A DNA stretch of 64,000 nucleotides from Levilactobacillus huananensis (lineage in GTDB: Bacteria > Bacillota > Bacilli > Lactobacillales > Lactobacillaceae): positions 1 through 64,000 of the forward strand of contig NZ_RHOC01000003.1 in the NCBI RefSeq assembly GCF_003946145.1, in the 5' to 3' direction. A program made the translations under genes and the position numbers. The notes under the pieces are model-generated. The model saw nothing but the letters and a program-made list of their open reading frames with translations. It ran no database searches and had not been told where the DNA came from. This document shows positions 43,926 to 54,169 of the stretch, piece after piece (the first letter of the stretch is position 1; the number at the start of each line of letters is the position of its first letter).

Positions 43926-44809
43926 TGAATTCAAAAACACAAAATAAAATTGCCATTGGGACGTTGTATGGCGTTGCCGGGTTGGTTGTCTTGATTCTCC
44001 TAGCGTTGCTCGGCTATATTCTGGTTAGTGGGCTTCCTCAGTTGAGCTGGCACTTTCTGACAGCTCCCGCCAAGGCGTTTCTCAAGGGTGGTGGCGTTGG
44101 TGTTCAACTTTATAATTCCTTCTATCTATTGATTTTGGCGATGCTAATTTCCTTTCCCATTGCCTTGGGAGCGGCAATCTACCTCTACGAATACGCCCGT
44201 GATAATTGGGTTACAACCACGATTCGAACAGCCATCGAGATTCTCAGTTCATTGCCCTCGGTAGTGGTCGGTCTGTTCGGCTTTCTGTTCTTTGTGGTGA
44301 AGCTCCGCCTGGGATTTTCCATTCTCTCGGGAGCTTTTGCGCTGACCTTCTTCAACTTGCCGCTTCTGACCAGAAGTATCGAGGATTCTTTGCGAACCAT
44401 CGACCTCTCCCAGCGTGAGGGGGGACTGGCACTTGGCCTATCTCGTTGGGAGACTATCACGCGGGTGATCTTACCCGCAGCGGTACCGAGTATTCTTACC
44501 GGGGTTATCCTGAGTGCAGGACGAGTCTTCGGGGAAGCAGCGGCCTTGATTTATACCGCAGGTCAGAGTGCCCCCGCCCTCGACTTTACGGATTGGAATC
44601 CGTTTAACATCTCTAGTCCATTGAATCCGATGCGGCCGGCCGAAACGTTGGCTGTTCACATCTGGAAGATTAATTCTGAAGGGATCATGCCAGATGCGAA
44701 GGCAATCTCATCCGGGTCGTCGGCAGTCTTGGTTCTTGCCATCTTGCTCTTTAACTTTGCTGCTCGCTACCTGGGGAAGCGGCTTTACAAGCGACTCACG
44801 TCAGCCTAA
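43925..44809 (+). CDS. pstA: Phosphate ABC transporter permease PstA
   Basis: This 294-residue permease partner of PstC has six segments, with the ATPase-contact loop GGLALGLSRWETITRVILPAA. It starts at GTG (43925), whose G is also the last base of the pstC stop codon, so translation is coupled. A long periplasmic segment near DFTDWNPFNISSP is normal for PstA. Confidence 0.95.
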   Translation: MNSKTQNKIAIGTLYGVAGLVVLILLALLGYILVSGLPQLSWHFLTAPAKAFLKGGGVGVQLYNSFYLLILAMLISFPIALGAAIYLYEYARDNWVTTTIRTAIEILSSLPSVVVGLFGFLFFVVKLRLGFSILSGAFALTFFNLPLLTRSIEDSLRTIDLSQREGGLALGLSRWETITRVILPAAVPSILTGVILSAGRVFGEAAALIYTAGQSAPALDFTDWNPFNISSPLNPMRPAETLAVHIWKINSEGIMPDAKAISSGSSAVLVLAILLFNFAARYLGKRLYKRLTSA

Positions 44810-44821
44810 AGGAGGGGTGTC

Positions 44822-45646
44822 ATGTTTGTCAGTAACGATGTTTCAACAACAGGGACTATGCAGAAACGGCACATCGTGCAACCACGAGACGCCCAACACC
44901 CAATTGTCCTGTCAACCGAGGAACTCCACGTGTTTTATGGAAAAAAAGAGGCCATTTATGAAGGCGATCTCCAGTTTGCCCGTAACCAAATTACGGCGCT
45001 CATTGGGCCCTCTGGTTCGGGTAAATCCACCTATCTCCGATCATTGAACCGGATGAATGATCGGATTGCCACGGTAACGGGACGCATCATGTATCGGGGC
45101 GTCGATATCAATCAATCCGATATTGATGTTTATGAGATGCGGCGACGTGTGGGGATGGTCTTCCAACGCCCTAATCCGTTTGCTAAGTCAATCTATGACA
45201 ATATTGCCTTTGCCCTGCGGTTGCGGGGAACGACCGATCAGCATGAGTTGGATGAGATTGTCGAAACATCACTTAAGCAGGCTGCGCTGTGGAATCAGGT
45301 CAAAGATGATCTCAACAAGAGTGCACTAGCCCTGTCGGGGGGGCAGGCACAACGGTTGTGTATTGCCAGAGCGATCGCGGTTAAACCAGATATCCTGTTG
45401 CTGGATGAACCAGCGAGTGCCTTGGACCCGGTATCCACGAGCCAACTCGAGGATACCTTGTTGGAATTAAAAAAGCAGTACACAATTATTATTGTGACGC
45501 ATAACATGCAACAGGCTGGTCGGATCAGTGAATATACGGCATTTTTCAATCAGGGACGGGTGTTGGAGTATGACACCACGAGCCATATCTTCACAAATCC
45601 ACAGGTTCAAATTACCAGCGACTATGTTTCGGGGAACTTCGGCTAA
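44822..45646 (+). CDS. pstB: Phosphate ABC transporter ATPase PstB (copy 1)
   Basis: This 274-residue ATPase has Walker [10 protein letters not shown] (62-70), signature LSGGQAQR (171-178) and Walker B DEPASALD. Two positions differ from the usual PstB sequence: QAQR for QQQR and DEPAS for DEPTS. It also has 25 extra residues at the N-terminus compared with copy 2. The start ATG follows AAAGGAGG. Tandem pstB genes are known in lactobacilli and Bacillus. Copy 1 is the more diverged. Confidence 0.94.
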   Translation: MFVSNDVSTTGTMQKRHIVQPRDAQHPIVLSTEELHVFYGKKEAIYEGDLQFARNQITALIGPSGSGKSTYLRSLNRMNDRIATVTGRIMYRGVDINQSDIDVYEMRRRVGMVFQRPNPFAKSIYDNIAFALRLRGTTDQHELDEIVETSLKQAALWNQVKDDLNKSALALSGGQAQRLCIARAIAVKPDILLLDEPASALDPVSTSQLEDTLLELKKQYTIIIVTHNMQQAGRISEYTAFFNQGRVLEYDTTSHIFTNPQVQITSDYVSGNFG

Positions 45647-45663
45647 GAGGAGGAGACAACACC

Positions 45664-46422
45664 ATGAGTGAGGAAATTTTAACAACACAAGATTTACATC
45701 TGTATTACGGGGAAAAGGAAGCACTAAAGGGGATTAACCTGAACTTCACAGACAAGGGCATTACGGCATTGATTGGTCCGTCCGGTTGTGGGAAATCCAC
45801 CTACCTAAGGACCTTGAATCGTATGAATGACTTGATTCCCAATGTGACGATTACGGGAACGATCAAATTTAAGGGACAGAATCTCTACGCACCTAGTGCT
45901 GACACGGTTCAGATTCGTAAGGAAATCGGAATGGTCTTTCAACAACCTAACCCCTTCCCATTCTCAATTTACGACAACGTGATCTACGGTTTACGGATTG
46001 CCGGTGAGAAGGACAAGGAGAAGCTAGATGCCGTGGTTGAGAAGTCGCTGCGGCAGGCAGCCGTGTGGGATGAGGTTAAAGACCATTTGCATGAGAGTGC
46101 GCTGGCACTCTCCGGGGGGCAACAACAGCGGGTCTGTATTGCCCGGGTCTTGGCTGTTTCTCCAGAGATTATTCTGTTAGATGAACCGACTAGTGCGTTG
46201 GATCCCGTGTCTAGTAGCCAAATTGAAGCAACTCTCTTGAATTTACGGCACGATTATACGATTATTATAGTAACCCACAACCTTCAGCAGGCCTCGCGGA
46301 TCGCGGACCGGACAGCGTTTTTCATGAATGGTGAGTTGATTGAAGTGGACCAGACAAAGAATATCTTTATGAATCCCGCACAAAAGCAGACGGAAGACTA
46401 TATTAGCGGTCGATTCGGGTAG
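45664..46422 (+). CDS. pstB: Phosphate ABC transporter ATPase PstB (copy 2)
   Basis: This 252-residue ATPase has Walker [10 protein letters not shown] (38-46), signature LSGGQQQR and Walker B DEPTSALD, all canonical. It is 17 bases after copy 1, with an AGGAGG ribosome site. PstB works as a dimer, so the two copies could form homo- or heterodimers under the PstCA channel. Copy 2 is the more conventional of the pair. Confidence 0.95.
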   Translation: MSEEILTTQDLHLYYGEKEALKGINLNFTDKGITALIGPSGCGKSTYLRTLNRMNDLIPNVTITGTIKFKGQNLYAPSADTVQIRKEIGMVFQQPNPFPFSIYDNVIYGLRIAGEKDKEKLDAVVEKSLRQAAVWDEVKDHLHESALALSGGQQQRVCIARVLAVSPEIILLDEPTSALDPVSSSQIEATLLNLRHDYTIIIVTHNLQQASRIADRTAFFMNGELIEVDQTKNIFMNPAQKQTEDYISGRFG

Positions 46423-46432
46423 GAGGCCAGTA

Positions 46433-47110
46433 ATGCGTAGATTATTTGATGATGAGTTAGCCGAATTAGATGCTGACTTTACAGAAATGGGAATGTTGGT
46501 GAGTGAGGTTATCCAGCAGTCGGTGGATGCGTTCATGAATCGTGACGCCGTTGCCGCGCAGAAGCTCATTGACCAGGATCACCAGATTAACGAACGTGAA
46601 ATTGCATTGGAACAAAAAACCTTTGAAATGATTGCGTTATACCAGCCAGTGACAACCGATCTTCGTGAGATTGTGACGATTCTAAAGGCCGTCTCCGAAT
46701 TGGAACGAGCTGGGGACCACGCCAGAAACGTGGCGCACTCTGCCATTAAGTTCGGGACAAAACAGAAGATTCCCGTGTTGGAACAGTTAATTGCCGAGAT
46801 GGGTCGCCTGACGACACAGATGATGAAGGATGTTCTCACGGCATATGTGAACAAGGATGAGCATGAGGCCCGTGAGTTGGCGGATATTGATCGCAAGCTG
46901 GATCGGCTGAATCATCAGGTACGTGCGGATAGTTACGAACAAATGCGACAGGACCCTTCATTTGAGACTGGCGCGTCGATTTACCTCAACGTTTCACAAG
47001 ATCTCAGCCGTATTGGGGATTATGTGACGAACGTCTGTGAATGGATTATCTATCTTAAGTCTGGCCAGATTATCGAATTGAATTCGGCCAGTTCCGGCAC
47101 TGAGGGGTAA
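46433..47110 (+). CDS. phoU: Phosphate signalling protein PhoU
   Basis: This 225-residue all-helical protein has two three-helix repeats with metal-binding E/D-rich signatures (ELERAGDHARNVA and DLSRIGDYVTNV). PhoU links the Pst transporter to PhoR and limits phosphate uptake. The ATG follows AGGAGG after pstB copy 2. It closes the operon. Confidence 0.95.
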   Translation: MRRLFDDELAELDADFTEMGMLVSEVIQQSVDAFMNRDAVAAQKLIDQDHQINEREIALEQKTFEMIALYQPVTTDLREIVTILKAVSELERAGDHARNVAHSAIKFGTKQKIPVLEQLIAEMGRLTTQMMKDVLTAYVNKDEHEARELADIDRKLDRLNHQVRADSYEQMRQDPSFETGASIYLNVSQDLSRIGDYVTNVCEWIIYLKSGQIIELNSASSGTEG

Positions 47111-47144
47111 AAAACCTTAATCTAAATTGAAGATTCGCCCAGAC

Positions 47145-47175
47145 GGCCACTGATAACTTGATTTCAGTGGCCGCT
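47145..47175 (+). terminator. Hairpin after phoU
   Basis: GGCCACTGA (47145-47153) pairs perfectly with 47164-47172. The T run after it is broken (GCTTTCGTTATT), so termination may be partial. Confidence 0.6.
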
Positions 47176-47260
47176 TTCGTTATTCTTGGCCTAATAGCTT
47201 GACGCGTGCTGACTCCGTGTGGCCGGGTCGCACTTAAAAATCCAAAAGGAGTGATCTTAA

Positions 47261-47596
47261 ATGACAGAAAAGAAGCGTTTTGAACGATCCCGGACCAACC
47301 GCCTTGTTGGTGGGGTTCTGGGTGGTATTGCGGAATATTTCGGTTGGAATGCGAATCTCTTACGGATCATTTATGTATTGGTTTCGATAGCCATTCCATT
47401 TGGTCACGTCATTTTAGGTCTCTTGGTATACGTGATCTTGATGACTTTTATGCCCCAAGCACCCATCCAGTCTGGTGGGGGTAATCTCAGTGATCTTTTC
47501 CGCGGCGCAACACAACCGAAACCTAACGATGGCCGCAAAGTGATTCATGACGTGACCGAACATGATGTTTCCGATTCACATAAGGATGGTGAGTAG
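47261..47596 (+). CDS. PspC-domain membrane protein
   Basis: This 111-residue protein has a PspC domain (about 5-65: RTNRLVGGVLGGIAEYFGWN) with one or two membrane segments and a soluble tail. It resembles YvlC/LiaY-type envelope-stress proteins. The ATG at 47261 follows AAAAGGAG. It is followed at once by a YvlD-like gene, the same pair found near hprK in Bacillus, which supports a shared envelope-stress role. Confidence 0.88.
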   Translation: MTEKKRFERSRTNRLVGGVLGGIAEYFGWNANLLRIIYVLVSIAIPFGHVILGLLVYVILMTFMPQAPIQSGGGNLSDLFRGATQPKPNDGRKVIHDVTEHDVSDSHKDGE

Positions 47597-47597
47597 T

Positions 47598-47969
47598 GTG
47601 CGGTTTTGGCCTCGAATTTTTGTTAACGCTCTCATCTTTCTTGCGCTAGCCGGGTTCTTTCAGAGCTCGCTGGCCGGACACTATCAGAATGCCTTTTACG
47701 TTTCTGGCGTCGCAGTAGCGTTGATTGCGAGCTTCGTGTTGGCCTTGCTCAATGCAATTGTGAAGCCGATTCTGTTCGTTCTGTCGCTACCAGTGACCAT
47801 CTTGACACTGGGATTGTTTGGGTTCGTCTTGAACGCAATTATGCTGGAATTAACCTCGTGGGTGATGGGGAGTGGGTTCACCTTTTCATCGTTTGGCGTC
47901 ACGTTGATTGTGGCTATTGTGATGGCTCTCTTTAATGCTATCATCAGCGATCATTTCGCCCGGAATTAA
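47598..47969 (+). CDS. YvlD-like membrane protein (phage holin superfamily IV)
   Basis: This 123-residue protein has four hydrophobic segments, and NAIVKPILFVLSLPVTILTLGLFGFVLN is cut by the family NAxxKP and LP motifs. Despite the family name it is a chromosomal membrane protein, not evidence of a phage. The start is GTG at 47598, nine bases after AAGGA, one base after the pspC stop. Function is unknown beyond association with PspC proteins. Confidence 0.85.
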   Translation: MRFWPRIFVNALIFLALAGFFQSSLAGHYQNAFYVSGVAVALIASFVLALLNAIVKPILFVLSLPVTILTLGLFGFVLNAIMLELTSWVMGSGFTFSSFGVTLIVAIVMALFNAIISDHFARN

Positions 47970-48057
47970 GTTGACCTCTCCGAACGAATTTGGTGGGAGT
48001 CACCCCGTGAAAGTGCTAAAATTAGAGTAGTTTACTATGCAATGAGGAGGAACTCCT

Positions 48058-48999
48058 ATGCCTGAAAGTGTCACAGTGGCCGACCTGGTGAAGGTTACCC
48101 GTCTGGAGGTTTATTCCGGTGAAGAAGACTTGGACCGTGAAATCACAACGAGTGATATCTCTCGGCCCGGGTTGGAATTAACCGGATACTTTAATTATTA
48201 TCCTGCTAAACGAATTCAATTATTGGGAATTACTGAAACGTCCTTCGCGAAGGGCATGTCGCATGAGAAGCTGTTAGATGTCATGCAGAAGATGTGTCAA
48301 CCGGAGACGCCGGCTTTTGTGGTGTCGACACAACTGGATCCTCCTGAGGAGCTCAAGCAAGCCACAAAGGAAGCTCACATCCCCTTACTGGAGACAAAGC
48401 TAACGACGTCGCGGATCTTGAGTAACATGACCAATTTTCTGGATGGCAAATTAGCCGAACGGCAGTCAGTTCATGGGGTCCTCGTCGATATCTATGGTGT
48501 TGGGGTCATGATTACTGGTGATTCTGGTGTTGGTAAGAGTGAAACGGCGTTGGAATTAGTCAAACGTGGTCACCGGCTGATTGCCGATGATCGAGTGGAA
48601 GTCTACCAACAAGATGAACAGACGTTGGTCGGGACGGCGCCGGCTATCCTGAGTCACCTGCTCGAAATTCGGGGGATTGGGATCATCGATGTCATGAACC
48701 TATTCGGGGCTGGTGCCGTGCGTTCCGAAACGGACATCGATCTCATTGTTCACTTGGAATTGTGGCATGATGACAATCATTTCGACCGGTTAGGGAATAA
48801 CACGGAATCGCAACGTTTCTTCGATGTTGAGGTGCCAAAGATTACCATCCCTGTTAAGACTGGACGTAACTTAGCCATCATTATTGAAGCCGCGGCCATG
48901 AACTTCCGGGCCCGTTCCATGGGATATGATGCCACGCAGGTCTTTGATGATAATCTGAATCGTTTAATCAAACAGAACTCGGATAAAAACAACAAATAA
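48058..48999 (+). CDS. hprK: HPr kinase/phosphorylase
   Basis: This 313-residue bifunctional enzyme phosphorylates HPr at Ser46 (and reverses it) to trigger CcpA control and inducer exclusion. The N-terminal domain covers about 1-130; the P-loop GDSGVGKS (154-161) and the HPrK signature [21 protein letters not shown] follow. The ATG at 48058 follows GAGGAGGA. It heads hprK-lgt-gpsA-galU. It supplies the co-repressor signal for the cre site at 2276. Confidence 0.97.
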   Translation: MPESVTVADLVKVTRLEVYSGEEDLDREITTSDISRPGLELTGYFNYYPAKRIQLLGITETSFAKGMSHEKLLDVMQKMCQPETPAFVVSTQLDPPEELKQATKEAHIPLLETKLTTSRILSNMTNFLDGKLAERQSVHGVLVDIYGVGVMITGDSGVGKSETALELVKRGHRLIADDRVEVYQQDEQTLVGTAPAILSHLLEIRGIGIIDVMNLFGAGAVRSETDIDLIVHLELWHDDNHFDRLGNNTESQRFFDVEVPKITIPVKTGRNLAIIIEAAAMNFRARSMGYDATQVFDDNLNRLIKQNSDKNNK

Positions 49000-49004
49000 G
49001 GGAG

Positions 49005-49865
49005 ATGGGCGATATCTTTTCACCAATTATGGCGGCGCTTAATCCTATCGCCATGCGTCTAGGGCCGATCTCCGTTCACTGGTATGGGGTGATTATCGCC
49101 ACTGGGGTGGTTATTGCTGTCATGCTGGCTGTCCGTGAGGGGCAACGTCGAGGGATCAAGCCCGACGATATCTACGACATGATTCTGTGGGCCTTGCCAG
49201 CGGCGCTGATTGCCGCACGGACCTATTATGTGGTTTTTGAATGGCCCTATTATGCCAAGCATCCTGGTGAAATCATTGCCATTTGGGATGGTGGCATTGC
49301 CATTTACGGATCGCTCATTGGGGCAGGTTTGGTCGTCTTTTTCTTCTGTCGGTCACGTTTTATTCCAGTGTGGTTGATGTTAGATATCGCGGCACCAACC
49401 GTGATTCTGGGCCAAGCCATTGGCCGGTGGGGGAACTTCATGAACCAGGAAGCCTTTGGCCGAATTACCAGCCTTGCCTTTCTACAGGGGTTACACTTGC
49501 CAAATTGGATCATTAATCAAATGTTGATTAATGGGGCCTACCGACAGCCGACCTTCCTGTATGAGTCGACGTGGGATCTATTGGGGTTCATCGTGCTCAT
49601 GAGTCTGCGGCACGTTCCGGGACTTTTCAAGCAAGGTGAAGTCTTCTTGGGATACGTGATGTGGTATTCATTGGGTCGGTTCTTTATCGAAGGGATGCGG
49701 ACGGATAGTCTATGGTTGTTCCACGTTCTTCGAATTTCTCAAGCGTTATCTGTCGTACTTTTCGTAGGGGCACTGATTATCTGGATTTATCGTCGTCATC
49801 AGTCCACGCCTCTCGATTACTTGGCGGGCAACCCATTTCAAGAAAAAGCAAAACTTACTAAATAA
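49005..49865 (+). CDS. lgt: Prolipoprotein diacylglyceryl transferase
   Basis: This 286-residue membrane enzyme (about seven segments) adds diacylglycerol to the lipobox Cys of prolipoproteins. The signature [13 protein letters not shown] is present, and a conserved His near [10 protein letters not shown]. The ATG at 49005 directly touches the AAGGGAG ribosome site, which is unusually close. The next ATG (49029) has no ribosome site, so the start is uncertain by a few codons. It lies five bases after hprK as in many Firmicutes. Confidence 0.95.
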   Translation: MGDIFSPIMAALNPIAMRLGPISVHWYGVIIATGVVIAVMLAVREGQRRGIKPDDIYDMILWALPAALIAARTYYVVFEWPYYAKHPGEIIAIWDGGIAIYGSLIGAGLVVFFFCRSRFIPVWLMLDIAAPTVILGQAIGRWGNFMNQEAFGRITSLAFLQGLHLPNWIINQMLINGAYRQPTFLYESTWDLLGFIVLMSLRHVPGLFKQGEVFLGYVMWYSLGRFFIEGMRTDSLWLFHVLRISQALSVVLFVGALIIWIYRRHQSTPLDYLAGNPFQEKAKLTK

Positions 49866-49880
49866 GGAGAATCCATTACT

Positions 49881-50894
49881 ATGTCAGAGAAAATTGCAGT
49901 ACTCGGTGCCGGTTCCTGGGGATCAATTCTAGCGAGCGTCCTCGATGAAAATGGTAACGACGTGCGTTTATGGTCCTACAATCCCAAGCAAGTTGAGGAG
50001 TTAAATACCGAGCATACGAATTCGCATTATATTAAAGACTTCAAGTTTTCTCCATCGTTAGTCGCTTATTCTGATCTGGAAAGTGCGTTGAAGGATGTAC
50101 AAACTATTCTCTTCGTCGTCCCAACCAAGGCGATTCGTTCGGTTGCAGGTGAAGTTGCGGCGATCTTAAAGAAGACCGGGATCCAACCACAGTTGATTCA
50201 CGCTAGCAAAGGTATTGAACAAAATACTTATAAGCGATTATCACAGGTCTTAGCTGAAGAGATTCCAGCTGAGAACCGGCAGGCCATCACGGTGTTGTCT
50301 GGTCCGAGTCATGCCGAGGATGTTGCCCGTCATGATCTAACCTTGATTACCGCAGCCAGTGCCAATTTGGACGCCGCAAAACATGTTCAGAAACTCTTCA
50401 TGACGCCGTACTTCCGGGTTTACACCAATCCTGACGTGATTGGTGTTGAGATTGGGGCGGCATTAAAGAATATTATTGCGTTGGGTGCTGGAGCCTTACA
50501 TGGGTTGGGCTACGGTGACAATGCTAAAGCAGCGCTGATGACCCGAGGCTTGGCTGAAATTTCTCGGTTGGGTACGTCATTTGGCGCCGATCCAATGACC
50601 TTTATTGGGTTATCTGGGGTTGGGGACATCATTGTAACCGCAACGAGTTCCAATTCACGGAACTGGCGAGCCGGTGATGAACTTGGCCGTGGTGAGGCAC
50701 TTGATGATGTTGTGAGCCACATGGGCATGGTGATCGAAGGGGTTGCCACGACCAAGGCCGCATATGAGTTATCAAAGGAACGTGGCGTTTCAATGCCAAT
50801 TACGGAAGCCATTTACCAAGTCTTATACGAAGGTAAAGACATCAAGCAGGCCATTTCAGAGTTGATGCAACGTGAAGGCCGTTCCGAATTTTAA
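49881..50894 (+). CDS. gpsA: Glycerol-3-phosphate dehydrogenase [NAD(P)+]
   Basis: This 337-residue enzyme makes sn-glycerol 3-phosphate from dihydroxyacetone phosphate for phospholipids and glycerol-type teichoic acids. The Rossmann motif [13 protein letters not shown] is at the start, IHASKGIE and [11 protein letters not shown] follow, and [13 protein letters not shown] holds the catalytic Lys. The ATG follows AAGGAG after lgt. Confidence 0.96.
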   Translation: MSEKIAVLGAGSWGSILASVLDENGNDVRLWSYNPKQVEELNTEHTNSHYIKDFKFSPSLVAYSDLESALKDVQTILFVVPTKAIRSVAGEVAAILKKTGIQPQLIHASKGIEQNTYKRLSQVLAEEIPAENRQAITVLSGPSHAEDVARHDLTLITAASANLDAAKHVQKLFMTPYFRVYTNPDVIGVEIGAALKNIIALGAGALHGLGYGDNAKAALMTRGLAEISRLGTSFGADPMTFIGLSGVGDIIVTATSSNSRNWRAGDELGRGEALDDVVSHMGMVIEGVATTKAAYELSKERGVSMPITEAIYQVLYEGKDIKQAISELMQREGRSEF

Positions 50895-50929
50895 ATTTTT
50901 TGTAGGGAACCAGGGAGGATATTTTAAAG

Positions 50930-51835
50930 ATGAGAAAAGTTAGAAAAGCAGTCATTCCAGCAGCGGGTTTGGGTACTCGCTTCTTACCAGCAACAAAGGC
51001 CTTGGCCAAGGAAATGTTACCCATTGTGGACAAGCCAACGATTCAATTCATCGTTGAAGAAGCCCGTAAATCGGGAATCGAAGATATCGTGATCGTTGAT
51101 GGCAAGTCAAAACGTTCCATCGAAGACCATTTTGACTCTAACCCAGAATTGGAAGCCAACCTTGCTGCTAAGCACAAGGATGAGATGTTACGCCAGGTTC
51201 AAGAAACCACAGGCATGAATCTTTACTTCATTCGGCAACCTTATCCTCGTGGGTTAGGGGACGCTGTGTTGACTGCCAAGGCCTTTATCGGTGATGAACC
51301 CTTTGTGGTTATGCTAGGTGACGATATGACGTCTAGCGAAGTGCCTTTGACCAAGCAACTGATCGATCGCTACGAAGAGACGGGAGCCTCAACGTTAGCT
51401 GTGATGCGCGTTCCTCACGAAGAGACCGCTAAGTATGGGGTCATCAATCCTTCCGAAGAAACGGAACCAGGTTTGTATAATGTCACGAACTTTGTGGAGA
51501 AGCCCGAACCAGCCGATGCACCTAGTGACTTGGCCATCATCGGTCGGTACCTCTTCACCCCAGAAATTTTCGAAGCCTTGGAGAACACGCCAGTTGGTTT
51601 GGGGAATGAACTTCAATTGACTGATGCAATCGACAACCTTAACAAGAATCAGCGCGTGTTCGCTCACGAATACAAGGGCAAACGCTATGATGTCGGTAAT
51701 AAGTTTGGTTGGATTCAGACCAACATTGAATACGGTTTGAAGCATCCCGAAACCAAGGATCCATTGCGTCAATACATTAAAGACCTCGGCCAGAAGTTGG
51801 CCAAGGAAGATGAGAAACCTTCCAAGTCGAAATAG
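50930..51835 (+). CDS. galU: UTP-glucose-1-phosphate uridylyltransferase
   Basis: This 301-residue enzyme makes UDP-glucose for glycolipids, wall polymers and the Leloir pathway. The nucleotide-binding [21 protein letters not shown] is at the N-terminus, and the VEKP and KRYDVGNK motifs follow. The ATG follows AGGGAGG. It shares an operon with gpsA, tying glycerol-P and UDP-glucose supply to lipoteichoic acid anchors. Confidence 0.96.
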   Translation: MRKVRKAVIPAAGLGTRFLPATKALAKEMLPIVDKPTIQFIVEEARKSGIEDIVIVDGKSKRSIEDHFDSNPELEANLAAKHKDEMLRQVQETTGMNLYFIRQPYPRGLGDAVLTAKAFIGDEPFVVMLGDDMTSSEVPLTKQLIDRYEETGASTLAVMRVPHEETAKYGVINPSEETEPGLYNVTNFVEKPEPADAPSDLAIIGRYLFTPEIFEALENTPVGLGNELQLTDAIDNLNKNQRVFAHEYKGKRYDVGNKFGWIQTNIEYGLKHPETKDPLRQYIKDLGQKLAKEDEKPSKSK

Positions 51836-51864
51836 GTGACAAACTTCCTTTTTACTAGTAAAGT
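51836..51864 (+). promoter_or_regulatory. Putative trxB promoter
   Basis: GTGACA (51836-51841) and TAAAGT (51859-51864) are 17 bases apart, directly after the galU stop. Confidence 0.5.
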
Positions 51865-51899
51865 ATCCTAAAGGCTAAGAGCAGAAAGGAGCGTTAACT

Positions 51900-52841
51900 T
51901 TGAAGAACTATGATGTAATTGTGATTGGAGCGGGTCCCGGCGGTATGACCGGTGCGTTATATGCCTCCCGTGCTAACCTCTCGGTATTGATGTTAGACCG
52001 CGGAATTTATGGTGGCCAAATGAACAATACCGCCGCTATTGAGAATTATCCGGGGTTCAAGTCGGTTCTCGGACCAGACTTATCCAAGGATATGTATGAG
52101 GGTTCCACCCAATTTGGTGCCGAATTTGCATACGGTAGCGTGGAAGACATTGAAGACCATGGTGATTACAAGATCGTCAAGACTGACGATGGTGATTACA
52201 AAGCAGGCGCCGTAATTATTGCGACCGGATCTGAATATAAGAAGCTGGGAGTTCCCGGCGAAGATAAATTTGGTGGGCGTGGTGTTTCATATTGCGCGGT
52301 CTGCGATGGTGCGTTCTTTAAGAACCGTGAAGTCGTGGTGATCGGTGGCGGTGATTCAGCCATCGAAGAAGGCCTATACCTCGCGGGGTTAGCCTCCAAG
52401 GTTACCATTATTCACCGGCGTGACCAACTGCGGGCCCAAAAGATTTTACAGGACAGAGCGTTCGCTAACGACAAAATCGAATTTGTCTGGAACACAAATG
52501 TTACTGAAATCTTGGGTGACGATATGAAGGTTACTGGTGTCGCAACTAAGAACAACCTAACCGGTGAAACTGGTGAGATTGCGGCTAGTGGGGTCTTCAT
52601 TTACGTGGGGACTTTACCAATGACTTCTTCCTTCACCACCATGGGAATTACCGATGATGCTGGCTGGATTAAGACCGACAACGACATGGCAACCGCCGTA
52701 CCTGGTGTGTTTGCGATTGGCGACGTTCGGCAAAAGACCCTTCGACAGATTACGACTGCCGTTGGAGATGGTGGGATTGCCGGCCAAGAAGCTTTCAGTT
52801 ATCTGGAAACTTTGAAGGACAAAACGGCTTCCGCCCAATAA
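51900..52841 (+). CDS. trxB: Thioredoxin reductase
   Basis: This 313-residue flavoprotein has an FAD site GAGPGGMTGALYASRA, the redox pair CAVC (C132/C135), the NADPH loop GGGDSAIEE and a late GVFAIGDVR FAD motif. It reduces thioredoxin and, through it or directly, NrdH for ribonucleotide reductase. Translation starts at TTG (51900) behind AAAGGAG. It ends at a clear terminator. Confidence 0.96.
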   Translation: MKNYDVIVIGAGPGGMTGALYASRANLSVLMLDRGIYGGQMNNTAAIENYPGFKSVLGPDLSKDMYEGSTQFGAEFAYGSVEDIEDHGDYKIVKTDDGDYKAGAVIIATGSEYKKLGVPGEDKFGGRGVSYCAVCDGAFFKNREVVVIGGGDSAIEEGLYLAGLASKVTIIHRRDQLRAQKILQDRAFANDKIEFVWNTNVTEILGDDMKVTGVATKNNLTGETGEIAASGVFIYVGTLPMTSSFTTMGITDDAGWIKTDNDMATAVPGVFAIGDVRQKTLRQITTAVGDGGIAGQEAFSYLETLKDKTASAQ

Positions 52842-52851
52842 AGGTTAAAGT

Positions 52852-52887
52852 TAGCGGAAACAACCCTTGAGGTCGTTTCCGCTTTTT
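52852..52887 (+). terminator. trxB terminator
   Basis: AGCGGAAAC (52852-52860) pairs perfectly with 52873-52881, followed by six T. Confidence 0.9.
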
Positions 52888-52920
52888 TGCGAAATTAAAA
52901 TTAAAAGGAGTGTCGCAAAC

Positions 52921-53559
52921 ATGGGGATGAATCAATTTTTACAGAGTCTGAGTGATTTGGAAACGATTGACCGGGCACCGGGGTACTTTAAATTTGAACA
53001 ACATTCGGTGGCGGCCCATTCATTTAAGGTGGCCGAGGTTGCACAGTTTCTGGGAGACGTCGAGGAAAATGCCGGGAACCAGGTTAACTGGCGGCTGCTC
53101 TACGAAAAGTCATTGAATCACGACTATACGGAGCGCTTCATCGGGGATATTAAGACTCCCGTGAAGTATGCGACTCCCGAATTACGCCAGATGCTGGCCG
53201 ATGTTGAGGATTCCCTGACCGCTAACTTCATTGAAAATGAAATTCCAAAACAATTCCAGGCAGCCTATACGCGGCGGTTGGGTGAAGGTAAGGACGCAAC
53301 ATTAGAGGGGCAGATCCTCTCCGTTGCCGATAAGGTGGACCTGTTGTACGAATCATTCGGTGAAATTCAAAAGGGAAATCCTGAACCCGTCTTCACTGAG
53401 ATCTACCGGGAGAGCCTGAGTACGGTCTTGAAATTCAAACAGCTGGCCTGTGTGCAGTACTTCTTGGCTGAAGTCCTGCCAGAAATGCTGGCAGCGGACT
53501 TCAGTGATCGGCAGAAACTAGCAACGTTAACCAATGAGTTATTGAAGCAGGAGGACTAA
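52921..53559 (+). CDS. HD-domain hydrolase, YfbR-like (possible 5'-deoxynucleotidase)
   Basis: This 212-residue HD-superfamily phosphohydrolase has metal ligands H28, H33 (HSVAAH) and H67-D68 (LNHDYTE). YfbR of E. coli hydrolyses dNMPs; members in Gram-positives are close but mostly untested. The ATG at 52921 follows AAAGGAGTG; the open frame upstream runs back into the trxB terminator. It ends one base before the next gene. Confidence 0.85.
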   Translation: MGMNQFLQSLSDLETIDRAPGYFKFEQHSVAAHSFKVAEVAQFLGDVEENAGNQVNWRLLYEKSLNHDYTERFIGDIKTPVKYATPELRQMLADVEDSLTANFIENEIPKQFQAAYTRRLGEGKDATLEGQILSVADKVDLLYESFGEIQKGNPEPVFTEIYRESLSTVLKFKQLACVQYFLAEVLPEMLAADFSDRQKLATLTNELLKQED

Positions 53560-53560
53560 C

Positions 53561-54085
53561 ATGGCATTAGCAACAGTGTGGAATCAACGATTGAGTGGGG
53601 GAGTTACAGCCCGAGAGTTAACACATGACGATGATGATTTAATTTACGCCTTTCAGGCGGCCCATCCGACTTACTTTGGTCACTTCCAAGATCATCCGGT
53701 CACCCGGCAAGAGGCCATTCAAGATGTCACGGATATGCCACTTAATGCCGTGCCGGAGCAGAAAGCCTATCTGGGTCTGTTTCAAGATGGTGAATTGAAG
53801 GTATTGGTGGATCTCATCGTAGATTACCCGCTACCTAGCTTGGCTTGGTTGGGGATGTGGATGATAGCTAAGGACGTCAGCACTGACCAGTCGGCGGAAT
53901 GGTACCGGAGTCTGACGGCCACACTTCAGGAAGCAGGAGCGGTACAACTGCAGCTCAGTGTCTTCATGGGCGATCGCGTCATGAAACCATTCTGGGAGGA
54001 TCTGGGCCTGACGGCCGTTCAGACCACGACGGTCATTAAAGGTGACCGGAACGCTAATGTCACGATTTATCAGGATAAGTTTTAG
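53561..54085 (+). CDS. GNAT-like acetyltransferase of unknown substrate
   Basis: This 174-residue protein has the GNAT outline: a first strand-helix (ARELTHDDDDLIYAF), an acyl-CoA strand (LAWLGMWMIAKDVS) and a C-terminal VFMGDRVMKPFWEDLGL segment that corresponds to the usual N-xx-A-xx-FYxxxGF tail. The R/Q-x-x-G-x-G/A loop is weak. It is joined to the HD gene by one base and GGAGGACT. I do not recognise a specific substrate. Confidence 0.7.
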   Translation: MALATVWNQRLSGGVTARELTHDDDDLIYAFQAAHPTYFGHFQDHPVTRQEAIQDVTDMPLNAVPEQKAYLGLFQDGELKVLVDLIVDYPLPSLAWLGMWMIAKDVSTDQSAEWYRSLTATLQEAGAVQLQLSVFMGDRVMKPFWEDLGLTAVQTTTVIKGDRNANVTIYQDKF

Positions 54086-54104
54086 CAGCGAAGCGGGCTA
54101 CTGG

Positions 54105-54118
54105 CGAAAGTATGTTCG
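54105..54118. promoter_or_regulatory. LexA (SOS) box upstream of uvrBA
   Basis: CGAAAGTATGTTCG matches the Gram-positive LexA operator CGAAC-N4-GTTCG except at one base. It overlaps the spacer of the promoter whose -10 is TAGAAT (54125-54130). Confidence 0.85.
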
Positions 54119-54140
54119 GTATGGTAGAATATTTGAGCGT

Positions 54141-54169
54141 GATGGGAAGCGGATCGTTTCCCATCTTTT
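54141..54169 (+). terminator. Hairpin in the uvrB leader
   Basis: GATGGGAA (54141-54148) pairs perfectly with 54158-54165, followed by TTTT. It lies downstream of the predicted uvrB start point. It may end the GNAT transcript, act as an attenuator, or both. Confidence 0.6.

Noticed and set aside
47598-47969. A phage holin as evidence of a prophage
   Set aside because: The family name is historical; the gene is paired with pspC next to hprK, as in other Firmicutes, with no phage genes around.
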